A DNA stretch of 64,000 bases, from NCBI GenBank assembly GCA_947359465.1, contig OX375878.1:77048416-77112415 (forward strand), written 5' to 3'. Every line of letters starts with the position of its first letter. Position 1 is the stretch's first letter. A model generated the notes under the pieces. That model searched no databases and had not been told where the DNA came from. It saw only the letters and a list, made by a program, of their open reading frames with translations. The position numbers were made by a program, and so were the translations under genes. The DNA is from Metellina segmentata (taxonomy: Eukaryota; Arthropoda; Arachnida; Araneae; Tetragnathidae). Positions 34,996 to 47,043 of the stretch are shown here, one piece after another.

Positions 34996-35724
34996 GAAAA
35001 TTCCCCAAATCTCGCTTCAGGATCACATTAGCTTCTCTTCAGCCAGTAAATCACACTTCTGCCTGAACTAAGTGTGCACACGAGCGCAAGGAATTTCAAC
35101 TCCACGGAAGAGAGTTAAGCTAGGGAATATCTGAACTTTCTCGTGCCTATCACAGGGAAAAAACACCGTAAACTTTCCGAAGCAGAAAAATCTCAGTTCT
35201 TTGACGGATTGATGTTGATTTTTCGGGCCCCATTTTTCTAGAGGAATTTCCAGGCAACGCATACTTTCCAACTCCTTTTAGAAACTTCTATTCACAACTA
35301 TCGAGTTCCTTTTCTGGTGATAGGAAAGTAAATAATAAAAAGAGTTAATCGAATTTTTTTTTATAGAAGTCTGAGTTTTGGAACTCTATGACGTTTTACT
35401 TTTTAGTCTACTGTTGGCAAGAGCATAATGGCAAAATCTTGAAATAACATTCTATAACCTTCCAATTGTATAGCAATGGATCCCAAAGTTTTCAGTCTAA
35501 AGACACCTTTAAAAATTTTCGGAAATCCATTGATAATATAAATTAAATAGGGAATGTAATCCTGCATAAAAAATATCTGCTAAAGATGCTTTATTTGTAC
35601 GTAAGAGGTAGGTACTTAACGTAATGTTAAAAATGAAACTTCCTGCGGGAGAAACATAGGGGGCTATTTGTTGCATAAGAGTGGGGTTGATAGATTCCAA
35701 AAGATTAAAATAGATTCATTATCC
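34996..35724. other. unassigned sequence
   Basis: No recognised gene or repeat. Open frames on the minus strand (35068-35271, 35509-35700) lack motifs. Confidence 0.4.
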
Positions 35725-35950
35725 ACATATCCCTCGTAGCAATATCGTCATTACTAAAATAACTAATTTTAGTTTTATGTGTAGAAAGACCTGTATTATA
35801 CTCAGTAGAGGGCAGTTTTCAGCATACAGAAGCATATATGTAGTCTTTCTGCACATAAAACTAGAAATTCGTTTCTTTTTCTTTCTCTCTTTTTTTTTTT
35901 TTTTTAGTTATGGTGATATTGTAGCTGGTATGTGATATCACAATCATCAA
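35725..35950. mobile_element. small foldback element (MITE-like)
   Basis: AGTTTTATGTGTAGAAAGAC at 35772 is mirrored by GTCTTTCTGCACATAAAACT near 35852. Similarity extends outwards (GTAGCAATATCGTCATTACT left, AGTTATGGTGATATTGTAGC right), with a T run added on the right side. No coding capacity. Confidence 0.65.
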
Positions 35951-36279
35951 TAACTGGGAAATATTCCCTTATCTGCAACTACATTTGCTCAATTTTTAGA
36001 ACAATGTTATGGACATTTTTAATAATCATTTTTATAAGGTAAGGCTACTAACTAACTATTAATTGAGATTTACTCTGACTGTTTTCAAGCGTTGTTACAT
36101 CAGATTATACCAAAAATTTTACAGGGCATTTGATTACAACCTAAAGATCTCTCCTAACAGTGTATTTGAAGCAAACTAAAAAGAATAATTGAGAATTTCA
36201 ACTAAAAGGTCCTCTCGTAACAGTGTAATTGAAGATGTTACCTTCAACTATTTGTAGATGTTACCTTCAACTATTTGTA

Positions 36280-38440
36280 GATGTTACTTTCTTTATTATC
36301 ATGGCAGTATGACTTATGACTTGTTGAAGGGGTGACTCCGAAGAGTGCAAGCACCGCGACTAATAGTCTATTGTACTGAGACCCCTGCTGATCCACTAAA
36401 TACCCATTGCCGAAATAAATTTCAGTAAGTACCTGATTGGAATATTTGACAGTTCTCAGTGTTTGATACAGTGGTATCCAGATATTCAAATCGTTGTGCA
36501 GAGAAATAGTCACACTCACACAGAACGTGTATAGAGCTCTCCTCTTTCATCCGACAACCTCTACCTAATGGGTCATCTATAACAACCATAATATTGAGGT
36601 GTCTATTCAGTGTACAATGGTCAGTTAGAAGGCCAATAGCTATCCTGATTTCTTTCCTGATCAATTTCAGCATTTCCCTCTATCTATCCCAGGAAGATTG
36701 TTGATTGAGCTCTTTAGCTTGTCTTTGATCATTAGATTGAAGCCATGTATGGTAGGACTCGGCAAGGAGAACACCCCTTACAGTCCCTCTGATCACATTG
36801 TGAGGCAGACCCAAAACAGGCTCTGGTCCATTAAATGGCTATTCAGATCCATGTTTTGCTAATTGGTCTGCCATTTCATTACCCTCAGTTTGCTAATTGG
36901 TCTACCATTTCATTACCAATGACCAGGGACCCAGACAAAAGAAACTTTGTTTTTTTCAGCCAGATCCTCAAGCGCATTGTGACGTTCCCACACTGCTTTT
37001 GTGGAAAAGCAGTGACTTTTCAAAGCCTCTAAGGCTGCCTAGCTGTTAGAGAGGATTTTTATAACCCTCTTAACAACCTCTATTGAGGCAGTTGTAAGTA
37101 CAGAGATCGCTAGAGCCTCAGCCTGATATACAGTGGTCAACTTACCCAAAAAGAAAGAAACCATATTTTTTGATTAGGACAAAAGGCACATGAACCAGTG
37201 CCATGAGATGTTTTTTAACCATCTGTGTACCAAATTTCATCACCTTCCCCGAACAGACCGGAGACAAATCTCCATTCCTCTCTGGTTGGAAAGATAATGT
37301 TATATTTGACTTGAAAGCAAAATTACTTTAACATCCAGTCAGATCTCATTAATAGATAGGGATGTTCTTGTACCTGAGAATCAACATTTCTGAACACAGG
37401 CATTTCATAGGACGATTTCCATAATCGCATGAGTTTGAGGCGTTGTGAGCATGAAATTGCCTCTATTTCCACTTGTTTATGCAGTGCTAGGAGTCCCAGA
37501 AGTAATTCCACACTTTGTGAGGGAGTAGTTCGCATTGCACTAGTAATTGCAACGGTCGCCATTATCTATAGATTGGTGAGTTCCTTCTTCACTGTCTCAT
37601 TACGGGTTCTATTCCACCAAGCAATGGCTCCATAGGATATCATCGGAACGATAATTCCAGTGCATATCCAGAGTACCATTTTCGGCGTTAGATACCAATC
37701 ATTACCTATGCCAAGTCTACAAACCCAAAATACTCATTTTACCTTGCTTATGCAGTATTGGAGATGTGAGCTCCATTTCAAGGTCTTATCACAAAGATAA
37801 CTCCTAGATATTTAACCTCATCTGAGTATGCAAGTGGTGTTCCAAAGAATTTTATCAAATGCATATCTTGTAGCCTTTTCCGGGTGAGGAAGACTAGGCT
37901 AGTTTTGTTAGGGTTAAGCTTCAAGTGTTCATGAGGTCCATTACCGTGTTTTGGAGCTTCCCTCGTATGACCAGTGTTATGTCATCAGCACAACCCAGAA
38001 GTATAGGCCCAAGAAATGAGTCCTGTTTTGAAGCTCGTCAACCACTAGGCTAAATAGTAAGGGTGATAACACACCACCCTGTGGACAGCCTTTACAGTTC
38101 CCCACAGTGAGTTTGTCTCCCAGTAAGGAGACTTGAGTTATCCTTGTCTCGAGTATATTTTTAATCCAGGCGCAAACCAATGTATTAAATTTTCGTCTGA
38201 TGAGGGCATCAATTATTAAACTTGTTGAAACCTTATCAAAGGCCCCCTCAGTATCTAAAAAGGCCCCTAAAGCAATCTTCTTTCCATTAACCGCTCTATG
38301 AAGGACCGTAACAAGATCGTAGAGAGCAGTCTCTGTAGATTTCCCAGGCTGATAGGCGTGTTGAAATCTCGACAGGGGTTCAGCTTTTAGAACCTCGTTC
38401 CTAATGTATATGTACTGTAGTGTATTATAAGTCATGTCAT
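36280..38440 (-). pseudogene. non-LTR ORF2: reverse transcriptase and RNase H, degenerate
   Basis: On the minus strand, 37977-38435 is an open RT piece: FQHAYQPGKSTETALYDLV, FLDTEGAFDKVS (motif A with its aspartate) and KGCPQGGVLSPLLFSLVVDE (motif B). A frameshift then gives GCADDITLVIRGKLQNTV (motif C, ADD retained). Next are KYLGVIF, YGAIAWWNRT, then MRTTPSQSVELLLGLLALHK (37323-37562). The RNase H end is visible as GNEMADQLAKHGSE near 36870. The C-terminal tail LLTDHCTLNRHLNIMVVIDD then SSIHVLCECDYFSAQRFE is at 36422-36673. Domain order and tail suit the I/R1/LOA group. Many stops exist, and the endonuclease half is absent. Confidence 0.85.
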
Positions 38441-38884
38441 CATGTCAGTACACTTTTATTATAACAAACGAGTGCATAAATAGTGAGTGCGGGAAATGAA
38501 ACAAAATAGATTGGTCTGAAGGGATGGATTTAATCCTCCTGACAATTCATCTTCGCGTCTAAAACCACCCAGTACTGTACAGCCTTCGATGCAAAACCAT
38601 GTAATAAATTTTTAACAAATGTAAGCAAAGACATTTTTTTTCCTATTTTGATCTTCATCCTCTTGGAAGTAATAAGGTAGTTTTGTCTCGACGAGATATC
38701 TCTTCATTGGCAAAACTGACCAGATCTACGACGAGGTATCTCGTTAAAAAACTTGATGGGTTTATTTTACCAAATGTTAAACTTTTAAATATTTCAACGG
38801 TTTTTATTTTTGTCAATCAATATTTTCCAAACCTCACTAGACTAAATTTTAAAAGGGGGCGTGGAAGTCTAGTTTGTCAAATCA
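38441..38884. other. unassigned sequence
   Basis: No recognised gene. A 69-codon frame at 38683-38892 (plus) runs into the SINE and is unlikely to be real. Confidence 0.45.
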
Positions 38885-39150
38885 CGGATTAGTAACCGCA
38901 GGGATCGAGGTTATAAACTCTATCCAACTATCTTGTACGTGAGGTTTGGTGCCCATTAAACCTGTCGTGGTATCAAATATCCTCAAATTGACGTGGTGTG
39001 GAAGGTTTTTTTTTTACCAGTTCAAGTGTTAACCTCGCCATCTGAATTATTTTAAAATTACAAGATGTCGTCCTTAGATCTTTCACTTAGGTATTGATTC
39101 CGGATTGTCACCAGTAGCCAGCTGTCTTGCTTCAATACGGTGCAAATTAA
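38885..39150 (+). mobile_element. SINE family 1, diverged copy
   Basis: Recognisable by AAACCTGTCGTGGTATCAAA, TTGACGTGGTGTGGAAGG, TAAAATTACAAGATGTCGTC and GATCTTTCACTTAGG. The middle carries a T run. Confidence 0.7.
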
Positions 39151-40555
39151 AACACACATCTATCTTAATTTTGAAAAGGTCCTTTCCTAATAGTGTAATT
39201 TACTAGGAAAGAGCTATACTAGCATCGAACTCGTGACAAGAGGATTACCAGCTCAACCAGCGAGGCAAATGTATCCTCAGAAAACAGAATCCATTCCAGT
39301 CCTAAAAGTAGTTAAGGGTATTACAACTAATTTAAATGAATGCTTCTAAGAGAAGCCCCAGTTATAAATCCTCATTCCCTCATATAAAGGATGAAAGATT
39401 AACCTAAAAGCCACAATCGAGTAAAACAATCCTTACCGTTTATAGACGAAATCCATTAATGAAATCATTAACTGAACAAGAGAGTGAATGTGTATTTGTC
39501 TCAATTTTACCATCATCCATTAGTTCTTGTCCTTTCAAGCCGTGTCAGTCCGTAATTGAGCTGCACTTCTCTATACACCGAAACGAAAAAATCTCTCTGA
39601 GTGTCACGCAAATAGAAATAGCTTTTCGACTCCTGTGACAGAACTTGTTTTTTATCTCTTGAAGCAACCTTCAAAGTTATAGATTAGAAATAGAACGTTT
39701 CTGAATGTTTTGGGAGATATTTAAGGAAAGGGTTTTCGGTGAATATCGAATACATATTCTAATTGAAATTCAGTGTGTAAAATAACTTAAATTTGGTGTA
39801 TGTACTTTTGTATAAGAAATTTCGTCCGACTAGTAGTAAAGCCCGTTGAGATAAGAATACAACGGGCTTCAGAAATAGTTTATTGTTATTCAGGGCTTAT
39901 TGTCTTTTTGCAGAGTAATCGTAAATAATGAGTAAAAATGACTCAATCTTGAATCTATTTCTTATTTCAAACTAAAATTTGGCATAAAGGGAAATAAGTA
40001 TCTCGATTTTTGATGTGCATGGTAATTTTTTATATCTAAGAAAAATTTTGTCATAAACATTGTGGTCAATCCTCAGGAAAAACAAAACTGCAGGTGTTCC
40101 AGTAACTTTCAAAACTTATCAATTAAAGGGGCTTCATTGAAATTTAATTTCAAAACTTTAAATTGGATATTTAATGATGACTAAGAGTTTTTAAATTGTT
40201 TGGCGTCATTAAAATATAAAAAATGAGTCTGTATTCAGTATTTGACCAGGTGGTCAAGCACTGAGGATAAATGCAAAAATACAACTACTTAGTAAGGAAA
40301 GAGTATTTATGCATTAAAATTTGCACAAAACTTTCTTTTGTTAATTCTGCATTCTTATTATATATCAAGTTGTTCTAGTGATTCCTACCTAAAAAGAAAG
40401 ACTGTCCCATACAGCTTCATTTAAAGACGGTTATTTTATTGTAAAAAAAAAGGTTGTAAAAAAAAAGGATCAAATGAGATAAAAGTTAAAACAGGAAAAG
40501 AATCAAACTGGGTTACCTCAAACCAAAAGAAAAAAATAATTTCAAACTGATAATG
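39151..40555. other. unassigned AT-rich sequence
   Basis: No gene recognised. 39460-39720 is of higher complexity, without coding signals. A small perfect hairpin lies at 39839-39869. Confidence 0.45.
39839..39869. repeat. perfect 10-bp stem hairpin
   Basis: AAGCCCGTTG and CAACGGGCTT are separated by 11 bases. GC-rich arms in AT-rich surroundings. No element was found around it. Confidence 0.8.
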
Positions 40556-40785
40556 GTAGGTTGGTTTTTTATGGCGTAAAGACCCATATTTGGACATGTT
40601 GCGATAAACACAATACAGACAACATCAATTAATAGACATACACACATGAGGAAGTTTTTACTCACACAGAAGAGAGAAATACTCTCAGAGAGGTATCGAA
40701 CATGACAGGAATTGAACTTGCACCACCTTCGACTCACAAGCGTGTTAGCACAGGAAATACCCACTTAGCCAGGACGGCTCTTCCA
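40556..40785 (-). mobile_element. SINE family 2 copy
   Basis: The plus strand reads ACATACACACATGAGGAAGT, then CACACAGAAGAGAGAAATAC, GACAGGAATTGAACTTGCAC and CCACTTAGCCAGGACGGCT. On the minus strand the last two blocks are the tRNA-like B box (AGTTCAATTCC) and A box region (TGGCTAAGTGGG). Relatives are at 58617 and 63425. Confidence 0.8.
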
Positions 40786-41040
40786 AGGCGATAATGGAGA
40801 AAAAGAAATACTTAGAGACTTAATTGGTGGGCAATGAATTTGTGAAATTTTGAAGGTAACTGGCAAAACAAAAGCAAATAATATAAAAGCACGTGCTGCA
40901 ATTACACTAGTTACTGCAACATAAAATGCATTCCAAAAATACATGCTTTGCAATTTGAATCGGGTGATATTTTTTGTCTGATGACAAATTTGTGTTGTGT
41001 TTAGGGAAACTACCAGAAACTGACTTCATTACATTCGTTA

Positions 41041-41919
41041 CTAGCCACTGCGTGGCTAGCCCGGCGTTGCCCGTGCCCGTGATGTAAGGTATTAATATGG
41101 TGTAAAATTTTCCGCAGATTTCAAATCCGTTGAAGATATATTAAACTGAAATTATTTATTTGAAGAAAATCATATTTTTAGGTATCAATCTAAAAGTAAA
41201 ATTTTCCGCAGATTTCAAATCCGTTGAAATTTTTAATCTATCTTTAGCGATTCCGATTTTAAGAAAAAAAAAACTCAACAATCCCAGCAATATGTTTTTT
41301 ATTTCTTGCTCTCATTCACGGAAATGGAATGGGACAGGAAATGTAATCTGTTTCTTTTTTTAACGCAAAAAGCAGATGATGTAATCTTTTTTTTTTTTTT
41401 AGAGATAAAGTTTACGTGACACCAATCTTTTGCGAAAATATAAAAGATATATTCAATTTAAAAATTATTTATTCAAAGAAAATCATATTTTTAGGTATCG
41501 ATCTAAAGTGAAATTTTCCGCAGATTTCAAATCCGTTGAAAATTTTACTCTTTCTTTAACGGTCTAGGAGATAAAAAAAGAACTACGTAACTAAAGTTAA
41601 AACTTTTTTTTATCCTCTGCTGGAAAACCATTCTTCTGCGCAAAATGAAAACGGAAACGGGGAAAATAAATTTAGAATCTGTCATATCTTTATGCGGTTG
41701 CCATTCCAAAGAAAACAATAATAACTAATTTTCATTATATTATTTTAAAATGTTCTAGATTAAATTTTAAAATTCGCCGAGGCCCAAAAATTGCAAAAAT
41801 TTCGGACTATCTGTGTGCCAAATCTCATTGCGGTAAGTGCCATAGAATCGTCAAGATTTTGATCGCAAGAGAAACTAACAAACAGACAGACAAACACTTC
41901 CTTTTATAATAGTAGAGAT
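41041..41919 (-). mobile_element. Helitron-like element, family C, both ends intact
   Basis: On the minus strand it starts A|TCTCTACTATTATAAAAGG and ends GGCAACGCCGGGCTAGCCAC then GCAGTGGCTAG|T. The last 19 bases form a perfect 8-bp stem hairpin (CTAGCCAC/GTGGCTAG, 3-base loop). There is no target duplication, and the flanks are A and T, as Helitrons require. Internally TTTTCCGCAGATTTCAAATC occurs three times (41108, 41200, 41514). No Rep/helicase is encoded. Confidence 0.75.
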
Positions 41920-41929
41920 AAATTTTTCT

Positions 41930-42225
41930 AAATAGTTCTCAGTGCCATGGTAACTGGTAAAGAAGCGTATTCGTAATCGGAGTATTGCAAGTTCTAAACT
42001 CGATTCAACCAACGACCGTCGAGTACGTATGGATTGATACACGTTAAATCTATCGAGGCTTTAAATGTCCTCACGTTGGTGTGGTATGGAGCTTTGAAGA
42101 GCAGTGTGCTAGCTCAGGTGTTGACCTCGTCATTTTCCTGTAGTTCAAAATTACGAGGTGTCCTTGGTTTCTTTATCTTCTAGACCCCAGACTTTTTGTT
42201 CCAGTGCAACGTTGGTTCAGCTACC
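41930..42225 (+). mobile_element. SINE family 1, tRNA-like head retained
   Basis: The head reads GCCATGGTAACTGGTAAAGA with a B-box-like GCAAGTTCTAAACTCG. The body shows TGTCCTCACGTTGGTGTGG, GCTCAGGTGTTGACCTCGTC and CAAAATTACGAGGTGTCC. The tail end lies next to the satellite array. Confidence 0.7.
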
Positions 42226-42234
42226 CCAGCAAAA

Positions 42235-44668
42235 GAATTCCTTAATTATGTTTCAACATTTTTTTACTGGTATTAATATTAGCACTAGTCATTATGTTTC
42301 ATATTTACTTGTTTAGTATTAGTACTAACTATTAAATTCCTTAATTATGTTTCAACATTTATTTACTGGTATTAATATTAGCACTAATCATTATATCATC
42401 TTTACTTGTTTAGTATTAATACTAACTATAAAATTCGTTAACTATGTTTCAACATTTATTTACTGGTATTAATATTAGCACAAATCATTATATCATATTT
42501 ACTTGTTTAGTATTATTACTAACTATTAAATTCCTTAATTAAGTTTCAACATTTATTTACTGGTATTAATATTAGCACTAATCATTATATCATCTTTACT
42601 TGTTTAGTATTAATACTAACTATAAAATTCGTTAACTATGTTTCAACATTTATTTACTGGTATTAATATTAGCACAAATCATTATATCATATTTACTTGT
42701 TTAGTATTATTACTAACTATTAAATTCCTTAATTAAGTTTCAACATTTATTTACTGGTATTAATATTAGCACTTAATCATTATATCATCTTTACTTGTTT
42801 AGTATTAATACTAACTATAAAATTCGTTAACTATGTTTCAACATTTATTTACTGGTATTAATATTAGCACAAATCATTATATCATATTTACTTGTTTAGT
42901 ATTATTACTAACTATTAAATTCCTTAATTATGTTTCAACATTTATTTACTGGTATTAATATTAGCACTAATCATTATATCATCTTTACTTGTTTAGTATT
43001 AATACTAACTATAAAATTCGTTAACTATGTTTCAACATTTATTTACTGGTATTAATATTAGCACAAATCATTATATCATATTTACTTGTTTAGTATTATT
43101 ACTAACTATTAAATTCCTTAATTATGTTTCAACATTTATTTACTGGTATTAATATTAGCACTAATCATTATATCATCTTTACTTGTTTAGTATTAATACT
43201 AACTATAAAATTCGTTAACTATGTTTCAACATTTATTTACTGGTATTAATATTAGCACAAATCATTATATCATATTTACTTGTTTAGTATTATTACTAAC
43301 TATTAAATTCCTTAATTAAGTTTCAACATTTATTTACTGGTATTAATATTAGCACTAATCATTATATCATCTTTACTTGTTTAGTATTAATACTAACTAT
43401 AAAATTCGTTAACTATGTTTCAACATTTATTTACTGGTATTAATATTAGCACAAATCATTATATCATATTTACTTGTTTAGTATTATTACTAACTATTAA
43501 ATTCCTTAATTAAGTTTCAACATTTATTTACTGGTATTAATATTAGCACTAATCATTATATCATCTTTACTTGTTTAGTATTAATACTAACTATAAAATT
43601 CGTTAACTATGTTTCAACATTTATTTACTGGTATTAATATTAGCACAAATCATTATATCATATTTACTTGTTTAGTATTATTACTAACTATTAAATTCCT
43701 TAATTAAGTTTCAACATTTATTTACTGGTATTAATATTAGCACTAATCATTATATCATCTTTACTTGTTTAGTATTAATACTAACTATAAAATTCGTTAA
43801 CTATGTTTCAACATTTATTTACTGATATTAATATTAGCACAAATCATTATATCATATTTACTTGTTTAGTATTATTACTAACTATAAAATTCCTTAATTA
43901 AGTTTCAACATTTATTTACTGGTATTAATATTAGCACTAATCATTATATCATCTTTACTTGTTTAGTATTAATACTAACTATAAAATTCGTTAACTATGT
44001 TTCAACATTTATTTACTGGTATTAATATTAGCACAAATCATTATATCATATTTACTTGTTTAGTATTATTACTAACTATTAAATTCCTTAATTAAGTTTC
44101 AACATTTATTTACTGGTATTAATATTAGCACTAATCATTATATCATCTTTACTTGTTTAGTATTAATACTAACTATAAAATTCGTTAACTATGTTTCAAC
44201 ATTTATTTACTGGTATTAATATTAGCACAAATCATTATATCATATTTACTTGTTTAGTATTATTACTAACTATTAAATTCCTTAATTAAGTTTCAACATT
44301 TATTTACTGGTATTAATATTAGCACTAATCATTATATCATCTTTACTTGTTTAGTATTAATACTAACTATAAAATTCGTTAACTATGTTTCAACATTTAT
44401 TTACTGGTATTAATATTAGCACAAATCATTATATCATATTTACTTGTTTAGTATTATTACTAACTATTAAATTCCTTAATTAAGTTTCAACATTTATTTA
44501 CTGGTATTAATATTAGCACTAATCATTATATCATCTTTACTTGTTTAGTATTAATACTAACTATAAAATTCGTTAACTATGTTTCAACATTTATTTACTG
44601 GTATTAATATTAGCACAAATCATTATATCATATTTACTTGTTTAGTATTATTAATAACTAATTAAATT
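42235..44668. repeat. satellite array: 97-bp monomers in a 194-bp A/B dimer, about 25 monomers
   Basis: Counting from TTTCAACATT, units start at 42251, 42350, 42447 and then every 97 bp to 44582. From the second unit on, two types alternate strictly. Type A has AGCACTAATC, ATCATCTTTAC, TAGTATTAATACTA and AAATTCGTTAAC. Type B has AGCACAAATC, ATCATATTTAC, TAGTATTATTACTA and AAATTCCTTAATTAAG. Dimers are almost identical; I found only scattered changes (one extra T near 42773, ACTGATATT near 43824, ACTATAAAATTCC near 43885, and ATG versus AAG before TTTCAAC). The first unit is a diverged hybrid and the last decays near 44660. No open frame crosses it. Confidence 0.97.
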
Positions 44669-44937
44669 AGTACTTTTATTAAATAAATTTTATTATGAAT
44701 AGCATGTAAAAAGTTTAGACTGATTGCTTCAGATTTGCACAAATGTTCGTTCAAACCTTTCATTTTTCAAATTGAATTTTTTTTTGAAAAATAAATAGTG
44801 GTTACACACACAGTTATTTGACGGGTAGATAGTCAATTATTGGATGTGTGGTAATTAATTGGTGATCTAATCACTATTCTGAGCTTTGGTACATCAAATT
44901 TTAAAAAACCATCAAAAATAAAAGGAGTGGAAGTTAT

Positions 44938-44970
44938 CATGGAAGTGCAATTGAAAATTGCACTGCCATG
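44938..44970. repeat. 15-bp stem hairpin
   Basis: CATGGAAGTGCAATT and AATTGCACTGCCATG pair with one mismatch over a 3-base loop. Too short for a typical microRNA precursor. Confidence 0.75.
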
Positions 44971-45929
44971 AAAAATTAGCTCTAATTAGTCAGTTGATAC
45001 ACCCTAACCTGACGTTTTATAGATATTACCAAATTTCATACTATCTATGCTGATTTGAAATTTTGTTTTAATTGAAACTAACACATAGTAGGGCTTGAAT
45101 AGAGCACAAAAGAAAAATATCTTCTTTTAAATTTATTTTTAATGTATCTAAATAGAAACTCCAATCTGTATTTACTCAGACACGCAACAAGGATTATATT
45201 TAAATGTGAATGGAAAATACGATTTAAATACATTCTTTAACTCTATTGTGCGTACTTGTTTCCCTAGTTATTGCCTTTACATTTTGTTATGCAAATTAGT
45301 GTGCAATCAATCGTATGTTATTCTACTTTTAATGCAGCGTTGCTATTGCACTCTTGTGGTCAACGACCTTTTTTGTGTAAACTCGTCCATCTGTTTTTAT
45401 GGGAAATATTGTGCTATTGATTCATTTTCTGGTTGACTGTCATATTCATTTATTATTAGTTCCCTAGGGAAACATTTCGAGTCTGTCTATCCAGATAGAA
45501 TGAGGGGAAATTTCCTAACAATTCTTCTAGTGTAGTTTTTGTAAATATTAAACTAGTTTCTGTGTATGCTATTTTACCTTTACTTATGCTTGCTGTCATA
45601 TTTTGCTACCCAATAAATAAGGTTCGATTTTAAAATAATTTTGAATTGGTTACATTAATTACAACGTATTGTATGGTTATACCCAAACTTCCAAACCCAA
45701 GATCCTTTGGGCCGCATAAGAGACCTCTTGTTAAATAAAAAATATCAGTAAAAATAAAATTAAGTAAATTCTGATGTAAATTGAATATAAAATCTAAGTA
45801 TAAAAATCGATTACCACTACTTACAGATACCATGACATGCGTATATGGGAACTAGAATTTGTAAGATTATTGCGTGAACACATATTAATCACATATTATA
45901 TGCGTATTATACTCATCATTACATATTAT

Positions 45930-46020
45930 TATTATATCACTATATGACATGATGGTATGTCACTATATTACATGATGGTATATCACTATATTACATGATG
46001 GTATATCATTATATTACATT
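45930..46020. repeat. 23-bp minisatellite, about four copies
   Basis: CATGATGGTATATCACTATA plus TTA recurs with starts of GATGGTA at 45951, 45974 and 45997. Confidence 0.9.
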
Positions 46021-46718
46021 AGATTATAATGCATATACTACTATATCTCATTACATCTACTACTATATAAATACACTTATATCATATTATATAATTACGC
46101 ATACTATTTATCAGTTATGTTACTTTACATGTATTTTCAAATGGTACGAATAATGTAACGTTATGTCGTCTTTTCATTTTTGAATGGTCTTAAAATAATT
46201 TATTCGCATAAAATGAGTGAAAATTTTTCTCGAGTGTAAGTTCAAGATAATATTATCTTCTTTACTGTCACAATGTATAGATTTTTTTAAATCAAAATTT
46301 AAAAAACCTAATAATGTGTTCGTTTAACTAAATGTCTTTTTTGAAAACAAACTTTGAAAAAACTAACTTTTTTGTATGCTGCTACATATAAGCGTAATTC
46401 ATCCCCATCTGATAAAAAGCTATCATTTGAAGAAAATAAAGTGAACACCTGTAACTTAAAATTTTAAAATTACCAAAATACAGAAAAGTATTTATTATGT
46501 GGTGAAAAAGATGCTTCTAGTGGAAATAAACATTGAAAGTACTTGAGAAATAAAGTGACAGATAATCCCTAGGAAAGTGACAAATAGAGTGGAAATTCTA
46601 TATTGTGTTATACAGGTTTTTGTTTTCTTTGGGGCTCTTTTTTTAAGCATTTTCAGAAATTAATCCTCGATCGTAAATGTTAAAAACTATAATTACACGA
46701 AATATTATTTCTTTATAG

Positions 46719-47040
46719 AATGGGTCCATAGTAGACCGGGTTGGATGAGTAGCGTAACAATCGGAATGTTGCGAGTTCGAAGCTCGGTCCAATCAAAAAC
46801 GGTCTGGTAAACGGAGAACTGGCACATGTTCAATCTGCCATGGTCTCTAAGGTCAGCACGTTAGCGTTGCGTGGAAGCTTGAAAAATAAAATGCCAGCTC
46901 AGGCGTAGATTTCGTTATCTGACCGTGGTTCAAAATTACGTGGTGTTGTCATCGGATCTTTTCCTTAAATATTAATCCCGAACCGTCTCCAATAGACCCG
47001 TTGTGTTGCTTCTGTACTATGTTTATTAACTACCTATCTA
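46719..47040 (+). mobile_element. SINE family 1 with tRNA-like head
   Basis: The head AGTAGACCGGGTTGGATGAG and B box GAGTTCGAAGCTC are tRNA-like. The body shows ATCTGACCGTGGTTCAAAAT and CCGTCTCCAATAGACCCGTT, with a (CTAC) tail at the end. It leads directly into the tandem tail array. Confidence 0.8.
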
Positions 47041-47043
47041 CCT

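Larger units (their letters stand above)
44669..46718. other. unassigned AT-rich sequence
   Basis: No gene recognised. 45206-45436 is a 76-codon plus-strand frame without motif. A short hairpin (44938-44970) and a minisatellite (45930-46020) are listed separately. Confidence 0.45.

Noticed and set aside
42235..44668. CRISPR array
   Set aside because: Units are contiguous 97-bp monomers with no unique spacers, and the window is eukaryotic.
44938..44970. microRNA precursor
   Set aside because: The stem is only about 15 bp with a 3-base loop, too short for a usual precursor.
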